A stretch of DNA of 64,000 bases from Artemia franciscana (taxonomy: Eukaryota; Arthropoda; Branchiopoda; Anostraca; Artemiidae): NCBI RefSeq assembly GCF_032884065.1, contig NC_088880.1:35280008-35344007 (forward strand), in the 5' to 3' direction. Below are positions 33,801 through 44,171 of the stretch, piece after piece (the stretch's first letter is position 1; the number at the start of each line of letters is the position of its first letter). Under the pieces are notes generated by a model. It did not search any database. It was not told the DNA's origin and was given only the letters and a program-made list of their open reading frames with translations. The position numbers were made by a program, and so were the translations under genes.

Positions 33801-34742
33801 AGCTGCAACCGATTTCATGCAAGAACTCGAGGATGCTCAAGAGCCAAGTGATAACATTGATCTCTATTACCAGTCGTGTCGAAACTACTATATAGTCCTG
33901 ATCAAGCAGATCAAAGACTGGTTCAAGTTTGAAGACGAAATTTATGACATTTTGGCTTTAGTTGAACCAAGGAATGCAAGAAATTTGAACCCAAGATCTC
34001 TAAGGTCACTATTTGTGAGATTTCCTGTTCTAACAGAAAAGTGTTCCCTCCTGAAAACGGACGTAGAATGGAGGTCACAGGTAATGACTGATGTCACTGA
34101 GCTTCATTTGGGAGATGCCCAAGTTGAAGACCTGTCAGTTGAAAAATACTGGAAGAAAATACTTGGTCTGAAGACTCGCAGTGGCGAAATCAAGTACCCG
34201 GAACTGCGGAAGTGCATTTCGCTGATATTCTCGTTACCTTTTAGCAACGTTCCAGCTGAACGTTTGTTCAGCCTCCTGAAATTGATCAAAACAGACATGA
34301 GAAATAGTCTCGAAAATGTCACCCTAGTCTCACTGATCCGAGTCAATTACTGGTTGAAAAACGAAGATAAAACTTCATCAACTGTCAGTATACCGAAAGC
34401 TGTCGCTGGCTTCAAGACGAAGGCAAACGCTACGTGCGATGAAGTGCTGGAGATGACACTTGTTTGAACTTTTTTATATAGTCTCGTTAGTGTAAAGATG
34501 TTATCATTATCTGAAGTAAAAAGATCTCAGTTTGAACTTTTGTATGTATTCTCGTTAGTGTAAAAGATGTTGTTATCATTATCTGAAGTAAAAAGATCTC
34601 ATGTAAATTCTGTGGAAATCTAGGGCAAAATATCCTTTTTTCTAGGGAGAAAAATAGGGAGAAATCAGACCTAAACACGAGGACTTCTAGGGAAAATTAG
34701 TATGAAAATAGGGAAAATTGAAATCGAAAAGTGGAAGCACTG
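30871..34742 (+). mobile_element. hAT transposon 2 (complete ends, long open transposase)
   Basis: 3872 bp flanked by perfect 8-bp duplications TTTCCAGT (30863-30870 and 34743-34750). TIRs are CAGGGCTTCCACTTCTAGGG (left) against CAGTGCTTCCACTTTTCG (right). Repeated TAGGGA motifs crowd both ends, likely transposase-binding sites. An internal direct repeat of about 286 bp lies at 31391-31955, and a smaller one at about 34495-34605. The TIR core GnTTCCACTT is shared with hAT 1, so the two are related families. Confidence 0.95.
32512..34467 (+). CDS. hAT transposase
   Basis: A 651-codon uninterrupted frame. In order: BED-type zinc finger (about residues 18-48; CKFC then HALTKQH), first catalytic Asp in VIIDETTD, second Asp in GFCADTTNVM, the CxxH-type KCSCHLIH, the PGQTRWLS segment, and the C-terminal dimerisation domain with FSLPFSNVPAERLFSLLK, holding the final acidic residue. 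It cuts and rejoins DNA at the TIRs. The frame is open upstream to 32407 (QKFVDKWLQLPM precedes this ATG), while a Ser/Asp/Glu-rich stretch in another frame (about 32289-32430) looks like its true N-terminus. The two meet at an eight-A run (32431-32438), so a one-base slip or a splice may separate them. The catalytic part looks intact, so recent activity is plausible. Confidence 0.9.
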   Translation: MCKNWIEKRVTNKSKKKTYVPYCKFCLKYVYCGKSELTKHALTKQHIKASSEIETKSGSIEKLLTVGSHSKEIGQRICIFLAEHNLPLRLADSLIPFLRKLFPKDQALAGVTLGKQKATNILRQNFSLVLQNQLVELLKTTFFSVIIDETTDRTIDKQLAIMVVFFSEKDLKLLVEVLDMVKCSDGSAEGLTNRIKQVIEENSIPWQNIVGFCADTTNVMFGANRSASTLMKAMVPHILNVKCSCHLIHLCSPYACLSLPKILEDLARNIYVHFSRSASRREKFAEFQDFFRCEAHRIPAPGQTRWLSLQACVKRLIEQWVALIQYFVGTTFENPTATNDLILSTLQSKLTKPYLEFMDYSLGLSNEFNTVFQSELPLLHSLKLSVSKLVNDVASNFMKLDYIRNVGSFTELDPYLSSEYLPLNQTYVGIAATDFMQELEDAQEPSDNIDLYYQSCRNYYIVLIKQIKDWFKFEDEIYDILALVEPRNARNLNPRSLRSLFVRFPVLTEKCSLLKTDVEWRSQVMTDVTELHLGDAQVEDLSVEKYWKKILGLKTRSGEIKYPELRKCISLIFSLPFSNVPAERLFSLLKLIKTDMRNSLENVTLVSLIRVNYWLKNEDKTSSTVSIPKAVAGFKTKANATCDEVLEMTLV

Positions 34743-34750
34743 TTTCCAGT

Positions 34751-34859
34751 TGAAGAATCTGCTTGGAAAAAGCCTCAAGCTTATTTTGATAAAAATGGCT
34801 CAAAAAATCAATATTGGAGAGGGATTTTAGAAGGACCCGAAACGTTTTGAGAAGTTCAG
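34751..34859 (+). pseudogene. Gpi: GPI exon 1, second part
   Basis: Continues 30870: KKPQAYFDKNGSK, then, one base slipped at the six-A run (34802-34807), INIGEGF, a TAG, and KDPKRFEKF, ending AG before the donor GTATGG at 34860. This matches the N-terminal GPI helix region (FQKLQEYYD...LNIKDLF...RFSKYS in the fruit fly, from memory). The AG joins the C at 43977 to make a Ser codon, so the intron phase fits. Confidence 0.8.
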
Positions 34860-37072
34860 GTATGGTTTTGAGTTGGCTAGATCTAGGCTGCTTAAATTGG
34901 CTAGTTTTAATTTCTTGGCCATGACCTTGGTTGTCCTTCAGGCTAGCCTGAACTTGGCCAAGAGCATAGCTAGGTCTTAGTCTTACGGCTGATTTACTAC
35001 ATTATATTATTAGAAATTACCTCTTTTATAATAGTTATTTAAGCTATGGGATATAACCACCCCTTGTCGCCTAGCTATCCTAGTCTATGGGTTTGTTGAA
35101 GTTTTTTGGTAGCTGAGGATCACTTTGAATTGTAAAAAAAGTATTTTAGGCTTTAAATCTCTTTTAAATGGGTTATTGATAAAGAAGTATGTCATGGTAG
35201 GCCAATGTTTTTCAAATATTTTCATGAAATAGCCTACATCTAGCTTTGTCCTATAGTTGAATGATATCTGAGACTAGGTTTAGCCTGCTCAACTCCGCAC
35301 ATTTCAAGCTTAAGAATAAGATATCCCTTGTGAATTAACCTAATCTAAACTAACTAGCGTCTTATTAACTTACTTTTATTCATTTTGAACTGCTCTGATT
35401 TTTAAAGAAAAGGTGATTTACTTGGGCTAGTAGCCTAGGGCTGTCATAAAGAGAAGGTTCACAATTTAGCTATTTTTCAAAAAAAATATTTCTAGGCTAT
35501 AGCAGCTTACCAAAGAATTGGGATGCCAAAAGAAAATTTGGGAGGTAATCTTCAAAGGGGTCAAACTGCCATCTACAGTTTGAGAAAATATAAGAAACAA
35601 TCTGCTTTATCACCTCATCTGGAATCAATAACACAGGTTCTTACTTCATTTTATTCAAAAAAATGTATATATTTCTAGGTTATTACAGCATACCAAAGAA
35701 TTTAGATGTGAAAAGAAAATTTGGGAGGTAACCTTGAAAGGGGTCAAACTGCCATCTACAATTTCAGAAAATTTAGGAAACAATCTGGTTTATCACCTCA
35801 TCTGAATTCAATAGCAAAACTTCTTACTTCATTTTAATAAAAAAATAAAATTTAGACTTATAGCATACCAAAGAATTGGGATGTGAAAAGAAAATTTGGG
35901 AGGTAACCTTGAAAGGGGTCAAACTGCCACTTACAACTTAAGAAAATTTAGGAAACAATCATGTTTATCACCTCATCTGAATCCAATAACAACTTCTTAC
36001 TTCATTTTATTAAAAAAAAAACTTTTTAGGTTTAGGCCTATGTTGAATTGAATCCTGCCCTCTCCCTTCCTTAATGCCCAGACATAGCCCTAGTCTGTAA
36101 GCATGCTCCTGAAAGTGATTTTTGGGGGAAGGGTGGTTGTTTTAGCTTGTTTTTCTGCTTTGTCAGTTCTTATCTAAGATCTTACTTCTTTCTGCACAGG
36201 TTTTAATTTTCTGCTTCATCAAAGTGCTAAGATCTTACAGCTTGCTGATCTTAATTGTAAGTCTAATGTTTCTGTATAATAGAGCAATAAAGAAAGAAAT
36301 TGGTAAGTCTTAAGACAACTGGTCAGAGTAGAGCAATTAAAGATATTTTGTAAAAAAAAAAAAAACAGCTTAAAAATGAAGATCAGTCTAGATTTTTCAT
36401 ATAATCATTTCTATCAAAAGACATAAGATTTCGGCACATTGGTTTGCTATAAAAAGGGCTAAAATTTTGCATTATGCATCAATTAGGGGAATCAGGCTCA
36501 CTTGGATTCCCCCTATCCACCCTAGATTTTGAAAAATATCCTTTGTTATTCATAATTCCTTTTTTTGGTATTTTTGAAGGAACAAAAAAATGTGCCTCCC
36601 TGTATTTTGAAAAATACATGTACACACACCCTTAGATTTGTTTCAATTGACACACTACACTGTTGATAGAAAATAATTATAGAATTGAGAAAATAAGTGG
36701 TTTGCTATAAATGGTAAAAAAATGAGAAATATTATAAACCAATAAAACTAGTAGACTTTTGTACATAGTCTAGGCATAAAGTGGGGAGGGATGGTATGCC
36801 CTTAAACTGGACCCAGCTCTAAAAAGCAATAAATATGTATCACATAAACAAGTTATTGTACCCTTCACTTTCAAAAAGGAAAGTAGGCTAACATTCATTT
36901 TACAGCAGGGTATGGAAGCCATGGAATGACCTTTCTAAAATATAATTTCGAACTGAAACATTTCTAACAGATAATATGAACACATTCAAAACAAAACCAG
37001 CAGAAACACATTTTCACAGTAAATCATTTTTAAATGATTTATAGAATTATTTGACAGTGTTTGTTGAAGTTA
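34860..37072. other. GPI intron 1, first stretch, with 3 x ~180-bp tandem repeat
   Basis: Non-coding. Three direct copies of about 180 bp start near 35509, 35692 and 35868, each with TACCAAAGAATT and GAAAATTTGGGAGGTAA, spanning about 35480-36030. The rest shows nothing recognisable. Confidence 0.7.
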
Positions 37073-38343
37073 TCTATATATATAAAAATAAGTTGTCTGT
37101 GTGTGTGTGTGTGTGTGTCGAGTGACGTCATGTTTGTGGGTCGACTGACGTCATGAAGTTAGTTGTCGTCATGTTTGTTATGACGATGACGTCATTAAAG
37201 GTATTTAAGACATTCGTTCACGGAAAAATGTTTAATTGTAAAATGACTGAAGAACCTACAATGGCAGCAGCCGAGGAAGCTGCTCAAAGATTCTATGCCA
37301 AAAAACTTGCTGCTGATAGAGAAAGTAAGAAAAGAAAGCGTGCCGAGGAATCACAAGAACAGCAAGAAAACAGGCTTGCGGCTGATAGAGAAAGTAAGAA
37401 AAGAAAGCGTGCCGAGGAATCACAAGAACAGCAAGAAAACAGGCTTGCGTCTAAAGAACGCAAAACCGCGCAGTTAGATGAAAATCCACATGGACAGCGA
37501 GAGTCAAAACATATCAAAACTGAAAATGATAGCGATGATGATTGTGTTTGGGATTTTGACTTGGATAAGGTCATCAATGCCTACCAGATTTAAGTTAAAA
37601 AAACAAAGGTTCGGCGATATGTACTTCATAGTAACGCTGAAAAATAAAGAAGAAAAAGAAAACTGAAAAAAGAAAAAAGGTAAAAAACTAAAAAAAAACT
37701 AAAAAGAAAAAACACTCAAAGAGAAATTACAGACCGGGACACAAATGACGACCGAGACAGAGGGAATATAAATGACGACCGGGAACCTCAAAGAGAAATT
37801 ACAGACTGGGACACCCGGACACAAATCACGACCGGGACACAGGGAATATAAATGACGACCGGGACACAGCTACAACGGGGACGCCGGGGGCACAGGTGGG
37901 ATATATAAATGACGACCGGGACACAGGGATTGTTCGAATAGAAATTACAGACCGGGACACAAATGATGACCAGGCACAGGGAATATTAATGACGACCGGG
38001 ACACAGGGACACATCATTAGAATAATGAGGTATAGATCTGAATACGGATTGTTTTTCCCATGGACAATTATATGTTGCATGTTCAAGAGTCAGTAAACCT
38101 GACAATCTATTTATATGCACAGACAATGGGACAGTGAAGAATGTTGTATATTCGCATGTTTTACGTATTTAAAAACATATATTTATATCTATCTCTATTC
38201 ACAGGTGAGACACAGGGACACAACTACAATGGCGCGTAACTAATATGGCGCGTAACGACTTACGCGCGTGGGGGGGCTTGGGGGGCGCGAAGCGTCCCAC
38301 CAACTAGGTGTTGGGGTGGCGCGAAGCGCCACCACAACAGCTA
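37073..38343 (+). mobile_element. Non-autonomous Helitron B with coding remnant
   Basis: Starts TCTATATATATAAAAATAAG after an A and ends after a GC hairpin (TTGGGGTGG / CGCCACCACAA, imperfect) at CTA, immediately followed by the start of Helitron C. It carries a coding remnant at 37153-37593 and the GACGACCGGGACAC minisatellite seen in Helitron A. Confidence 0.85.
37153..37593 (+). CDS. Helitron N-terminal protein remnant (23-aa repeats)
   Basis: A 146-codon frame. The convincing part starts around MFNCKMTEEP; the residues before it may be non-coding. It has two tandem 23-residue repeats (LAADRESKKRKRAEESQEQQ, then ENR; 69-bp period), very basic and acidic by turns and predicted coiled or disordered, then an acidic end NDSDDDCVWDFDLDKV. 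Arthropod Helitron proteins often open with comparable RxxRLA-type repeats before the Rep domain, so I infer a leftover of a Helitron N-terminus. No Rep or helicase motif is present. A near-identical frame lies at 38407-38862, which may reflect recent copying. Confidence 0.55.
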   Translation: MKLVVVMFVMTMTSLKVFKTFVHGKMFNCKMTEEPTMAAAEEAAQRFYAKKLAADRESKKRKRAEESQEQQENRLAADRESKKRKRAEESQEQQENRLASKERKTAQLDENPHGQRESKHIKTENDSDDDCVWDFDLDKVINAYQI

Positions 38344-39534
38344 TCTATATATATAAAAATAAGTTGTCTGTATGTGTGTGTGTGTGTCGAGTGACGTCAT
38401 GTTTGTGTGTCGACTGACATCATGAAGTTAGATGTCGTCATGTTTGTTATGACGATGACGTCATTAAAGGTATTTAAGACATTCGTTCACGGAAAAATGT
38501 TTAATTGTAAAATGACTGAAGAACCTACAATGGCAACAGCCGAGGAAGCTGCTCAAAGAGTCTATGCCAAAAAACTTGCTGCTGATAGAGAAAGTAAGAA
38601 AAGAAAGCGTGCCGAGGAATCACAAGAACAGCAAGAAAACAGGCTTGCGGCTGATAGAGAAAGTAAGAAAAGAAAGCGTGCCGAGGAATCACAAGAACAG
38701 CAAGAAAACAGGCTTGCGGCTAAAGAACGCAAAACCGCGCAGTTAGATGAAAATCCACATGGACAGCGAGAGTCAAAACATATCAAAACTGAAAATGATA
38801 GCGATGATGATTGGGTTTGGGATTTTGACTTGGATAAGGTCATCAATGCCTACCAGATTTAAGTTAAAAATACAAAGGTTCGGCGATATGTACTTCATAG
38901 TGACGCTGAAAAATAAAGAAGAAAAAGAAAACTGAAAAAAGAAAAAAGGTAAAAAACTAAAAAAAAAACTAAAAAGAAAAAACACTCAAAGAGAAATTAC
39001 AGACCGGGACACAAATGACGACCGAGACAGAGGGAATATAAATGACGACCGGAAACCTCAAAGAGAAATTACAGACTGGGACACCCGGACACAAATCACG
39101 ACCGGGACACAGGGAATATAAATGACGACCGGGACATAGGGACACAACTACAACGGGGACGCCGGGGGCACAGGCGGGATATATAAATGACGACCGGGAA
39201 ATAGGGATTGTTCGAATAGAAATTACAGACCGGGACACCGGGACACAAATGACGACCAGGACACAGGGAATATAAATGATGACCGGGACACAGGGACACA
39301 TCATTAGAATAATGAAGTATAGATCTGAATACGGATTGTTTTTCCCATGGACAATTATATGTTGCATGTTCAAGAGTCAGTAAACCTGACAATCTATTTA
39401 TATGCACAGACAATGGGACAGCGAAGAATGTTGTATATTCGCATGTTTTACGTAGTTAAAAACATATATTTATATCTTTCTCTATTCACAGGTGGGACAC
39501 AGGGACACAACTACAATGGCGCGTAACTAATATT
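38344..39534 (+). mobile_element. Helitron C, 3' truncated
   Basis: Starts directly after Helitron B with the same TCTATATATATAAAAATAAG. It is near-identical to B through the coding remnant and the minisatellite, then loses similarity after GGCGCGTAACTAATAT near 39534, lacking the terminal hairpin and CTAG. Confidence 0.85.
38407..38862 (+). CDS. Helitron N-terminal protein remnant, second copy
   Basis: A 151-codon frame differing from 37153-37593 by a handful of residues, with the same two 23-residue basic repeats and the same acidic tail (here DDDWVWDFDLDKV). No catalytic domain. It belongs to Helitron C. Confidence 0.55.
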   Translation: MSTDIMKLDVVMFVMTMTSLKVFKTFVHGKMFNCKMTEEPTMATAEEAAQRVYAKKLAADRESKKRKRAEESQEQQENRLAADRESKKRKRAEESQEQQENRLAAKERKTAQLDENPHGQRESKHIKTENDSDDDWVWDFDLDKVINAYQI

Positions 39535-39734
39535 ATAGATTTGTAAAATTATGTATTATATCTATACTAAAATTATAGATTTGTGTATTATGTTAGCAAT
39601 TTATGTTGTTTTTATATTTATTATGTTTAATGCAACAAGCTTGAAAGCTTACCGTATTTGGCATTAATAAATAAAAAACACTAAATTTGTTTTCTAAATG
39701 AATTAAGAATTTCATTACTACTACCTCTAATGGC

Positions 39735-39890
39735 TTCCTGCAGCACCAAGCCACCTGAGGCCAACACACCTATGCATGCTCCTTCTCGAACCCAGTCTAT
39801 TTACAGCCTCCCTCTTAAAACCCTCCCAAGAAGTTTCCATTTCCCTAAAATTTTTCCTTACATCATCTTCCCGCCTCATTTACTAGCTCC
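39735..39890 (-). mobile_element. LINE 3' fragment (diverged, minus)
   Basis: Reverse complement of the 3' end of the RTE-like LINE (anchors CTGCAGCACCAAGCC, GGCCAACAC and CCCTCCCAAGAAG), clearly older than the plus-strand fragment beside it. Confidence 0.8.
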
Positions 39891-39921
39891 CCTCCTATTG
39901 TAGATTTTCTTTTCTTCGTAA

Positions 39922-40365
39922 TATGGCTCTGAAGCATGGACACTCCGAAAAGCAGATGAAAATTTACTAGATGTTTTCCAGAGAAATTGCCAACGGATTG
40001 TTCTGGGTACCCGGCTGACTGACCGTATTTCAAACAGTAGGTTGTACGAAAAGTGTGGTTCAATCCCGCTTTCTCGGGCTATAATGAAAGAAAGGTTGAG
40101 ATGGCTAGGCCACGTTCTACGGATGAAGGATGACAGATTACCGAAGATTGTCCTTTTTGGCCAACCGTCTGGGGCTACACGGAAAGCAGGTCGTCCTTGT
40201 CTGGGTTGGGAGGATGTCATAAATAAGGATTTAAAGGAAATGGGAACTTCCTGGGAGGGTGTAAAGAGGGAGGCTTTAAATAGATTAGGTTGGAGGAGGA
40301 GCGTGCGTAGCTGTGTTGGCCTCAGGCGGCTTGGTGCTGCAGTGAGTTATTAGTAGTAGTAGTAG
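39922..40365 (+). mobile_element. 5'-truncated RTE-like LINE with 12-bp target duplication
   Basis: The last ~420 bp of the LINE coding region ([20 protein letters not shown], then [17 protein letters not shown]) to its stop, then a TAG tail. It is flanked by the perfect duplication TTTTCTTCGTAA at 39910-39921 and 40366-40377, a textbook target-primed insertion. Nearly identical to 46665-47096, hence recent. Confidence 0.93.
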
Positions 40366-40377
40366 TTTTCTTCGTAA

Positions 40378-41879
40378 CACAAAGACCATCTTCATATGTT
40401 TACTGGCAAAATAGAAGAATAGATGTGGGAGGAGGGGATTGTGAGTACTTTCAGAAAACTTTGCTTTGGGTGGCAAGTGCCACAAGGAGATTTGTTTTAC
40501 TGAAATTTAATTGCAATATTTCTCATTTTCTATTTATATTCATTTTAAATGTATTCTTGTTTCTATGGGGCATTGCCCTCTGCTGGCGTCCATAGGGCAT
40601 ATCCTTATAACGATCCCCACCCCATTTGGGACGACTTACTTTTTGTTTGGCTGTAAACAATTGGCCAAAAAGGACAATTTTTGGTATTCTGTCATCCTTC
40701 ATCTGCAGTTTCTCTCATTATAGCCCTATAAAGTGGGATTGAACCACGTTGAGCTGGATAGTAGTGAAGAATTTCATTACTAAGTAAAATTCTAACTTAG
40801 GCTTTTTACAATACTGGAAATTAGTTTAGCTAAATGAGTATTAACAACTTCCTGGGAAGGTATTTTAAAGCACCTACCTCCACTCCTTCTCCCTCCAAAG
40901 ACTATCAATCTGATGAGCTTTTACAATTGCGCTGTCATTAAAAGTAAAACCTTGCTTAATAGGCCTGTTATTGATAGGAGGCAGAAGAAAAGTCTTTTGG
41001 GCCTCATTCCTTTCCTCAGTCCCAATTTATAAGGAGTTAAAGATCTGTAAATCTATTTCTTAAATTTAGGAAAAAAACCCTGATATCGCTTGAAATTCTA
41101 AAGAAATAGCAGAAACTTCCTTTTCAAAAACTACAATCAATGAAAAGGAGATTTTAAACTGAAAATCAAGGTTAAACATTTTTTGTTAGAACATAGATAG
41201 GTCTGGACCTGTCATATGTATGCTATCTCATAAGCCATATAAGAAACAGGTTGACATTGTAGCTTGGCAGCATCTTCATGGGGTATTTATAGGTCCTAGA
41301 TTCATTCCTGAAAGTGTCTCTCAGTTAGTTCAATCTTTTTCCAAGATGGCCAAAAGCCCCTAAGCCAGAATTTACCTCAGTACTATAGTACTTAGTTCAG
41401 AAGAGGGCATAAACTAGATGACTACCAAGTGAAATCTAAATCAGTTGAGTGGTGTTAAAATTTTCAATAAAAATAGAAATTAGTTTTTTTCTAACCTGGG
41501 AAGCTGTTCTGTTATATCAGTAAGCCTAATGTTTGCTGCTGATCTCTAGTCTTTGGCCTTATTGCTTGGATTTTTATTTCTGGCTTAATCAAACATCTTG
41601 GAGCTTCTGATCTCAGTCAAAAAGGGCTTATGATCAAATTTCTCTGCCACATTAAACATTGATAATGTTCCACCCAAAGTCCTTCTACCACTGTTCAGTA
41701 CAAAATTGATTTGATTTTTTGTTAAAGTAGCCTAGGAAATAAGTTCTAGGGTCTCATATTTTCTTTAAAGTAATTCTCTAGCTAAAGAATTAGATCACGT
41801 AGACTGATCAAAAACATAATTATAGCAGAAAGACATTTTTGGTTACCTAGGAAGCTGTGTTGCTATATGGGACCATTTT
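40378..41879. other. GPI intron 1, no recognised content
   Basis: AT-rich; no gene or known repeat recognised. Confidence 0.5.
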
Positions 41880-42110
41880 TTGGCTTCTTACTTCTTGTCT
41901 TACTTCTTACTTGTCTTGTCTTACTTCTTCCAATCTTACTTCTTGTCTTACATCATTCTTTACAGGTCTTTTGTTTAATCAAAGTGTTAATGCTATAGAG
42001 CTCAGTGCTCTACTTCTTCTTCTTACTTCTTCCAATTCAGTGTCTTACTTCTTCCAATCTTACTTCTTGTCTTACATCATTCTTTACAGGTCTTTTGTTT
42101 AATCAAATGG
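41880..42110 (+). repeat. CTTACTTCTT-rich tandem duplication
   Basis: Two copies of a ~55-bp segment (TTCTTCCAATCTTACTTCTT... to GTTTAATCAAA) about 128 bp apart within simple CTTACTT repeats. Confidence 0.75.
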
Positions 42111-43735
42111 TGTTGAGGCCCCTTTCATATACGGAAAAGAATACACAGAGGAAAAGCCCCTTTCACATACGGAGTAATTTCTGTTCGTTTTAAGTTTTAA
42201 TGTCGCTCCTTACTTTCATTTCAAAAAACTTGTTCTTTTTTATTTAATTTCTGAAAGTTTTTGAATTAATGCACGTCTGATTTTGCTCTCCGTACATAAA
42301 TTGTTAAAATGAAATTTGCATATTAATTCTTTTTTTGGCTAAATGGCTTTCTCTTAGTTTTGATCAGACGATTTTGAGAAATAAGGGATGGGGAAGGAGG
42401 CCTAGTTGCCCTCCAATTTTTCGGTTACTTAAAAAGGCAACTAGAACTTTTAATTTTTAACGAACGTTTTTATTAGTAAAAAATATACGTAACTTAAGAA
42501 TTAACTTACGTAACAAACTTTTATATTCTTGTATTTTTGATTATATATATGAGGGGGTTGGTCCCCTCGTTAATACCTCGCTCTTCATATTAAATTTTGT
42601 TTTGTCCCAATTCTTTAAGAATGACCCCCTGAATCAGAAAGGCCGTAGAATAAATAGTTGAAATTACTAAAAATAATTTAGCATAAAGAGCGAAGTATTT
42701 ATCTCCTCCTAAATACCCCCCTCTTTATGCTAAAGTATTTTTAGAACCCCTCATATGCGTAATAATCTCTGTTCGTTTTAAATTTTAATGCTTCTCCTTA
42801 CTTTCAGTTGAAAAAACTTTTTCATGTTTATATTTTCATTGTTTTTTGTTTTTTTTAATAGTAATGCTAGAAAATCCTGCGCCCTTTTCATTGAATTTCT
42901 CTTCCCCCATGAAATATTCCTCCAAGGAAAGATCCTCCCATATAGCCCCCTCCACTGAACCCCACACTCAAACCAAAAAAATCCACCTGAAAACGTCGGT
43001 ACACTTCCCAGTAACCATTACTGTATGTAAACATTGGTCAAAGTTTGTAACATGCAGCCCCTCCCCCAGGGACTGTGGGGGGGTAAGTCATCCCCAAAGA
43101 CATAGTTATTATGGTTTTCGACTATGCGGAACAAAATGGCTATCTCAAAATGTTGATCCGTTGACTTTGGGAAAAAATGAGCGTGGGAGGGGGCCTAGGT
43201 GCCCTCCAATTTTTTTGGTCACTTAAAAAGGGCACTAGAACTTTTCATTTCCGTTAGAATGAGCTCTCTTGCAACACTCTAGGACCACTTGGTCGATACG
43301 ATGACCCCTGGGAAAAAAAAAACAAAAAACAAACAAACCAATAAACACGCATCCGTGATTTGTCTTCTGGCAAAAAGTACGAAATTCCATATTTTTGTAG
43401 GTTGGACCTTGAAATTTTTTCTATAGGGTTCTCTGATACGCTGAATGCGTTGGTGTCATTTGCGTTAAGATCCTATGGCTTTTAGGGGATGTTTCCCCCT
43501 ATTTTCCAAAATAAGGCAAATTTTCTCAGGCTCGTAACTTTTGATGACAAAGACTAAATTTGATGAAACTTATATATTTAAAATCAGCATAAAAATCCGA
43601 TTCTTGTGATATATCTTTTAGCATCGAAATTTTAGAGTTTTAGAGTTTTTAGAGTTTTTTAGAGTTTCGTTTACTATTGAGCCGGGTCGCTCCTTACTAC
43701 AGTTTGTTACCACGAACTGTTTGATCAAAATTGTC
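42110..43735 (+). repeat. Interspersed repeat family R (longest copy)
   Basis: Contains blocks that recur at 53430-54110, 54250-54440 (inverse), 55090-55400 and 8995-9135: CAGCCC-TCCCCCAGGGACT, GACCCCTGGGAAAAAAAA, CATCCGTGAT, GGGTTCTCTGATACGCTGAAT. It ends with GCTCCTTACTACAGTTTGTTACC. No coding capacity recognised; possibly a non-autonomous transposon. Confidence 0.7.
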
Positions 43736-43976
43736 AAGCATTAAATGGAGCCAAGCTTCTGTATTGTTTAGTTTACCACTTGTTGTACTTCTTGCACCCC
43801 ATCTTTTATTTTAATGAATTTAGACAAGAACTTAAAAAATTGGAAATATAATCCATAGGTAAAGGAGATTGAAGATTAAGTTTTTAAATTTACCGAAAAT
43901 CTTTATATTAAAAATTCCTACTATATATTAGTAATATTGTTGCATCAATACGATAATATCAATTTTGTCTCCATAG

Positions 43977-44070
43977 CATTCGTCTACAGACACCAAATGA
44001 CGGAGACGTCCTTGTTGATTATTCAAAAAACAGGATCAATGAAGATGTCATGAAGCTCCTTTTTGAACTG
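43977..44070 (+). pseudogene. Gpi: GPI exon 2
   Basis: 94 bp between acceptor CCATAG and donor GTATGA. Reads (S)IRLQTPNDG, then DVLVDYSKNRINEDVMKLL, then FEL, a strong match to the DYSKN region of GPI. No lesion in this exon; phase fits both neighbours. Confidence 0.93.
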
Positions 44071-44171
44071 GTATGATATAGTAATCATTATAATACTAAT
44101 ATCTATTCTATGATTATATTATTATACATATTATTATTATATATATTATTCTTAGTATATATTTAAAAAAC

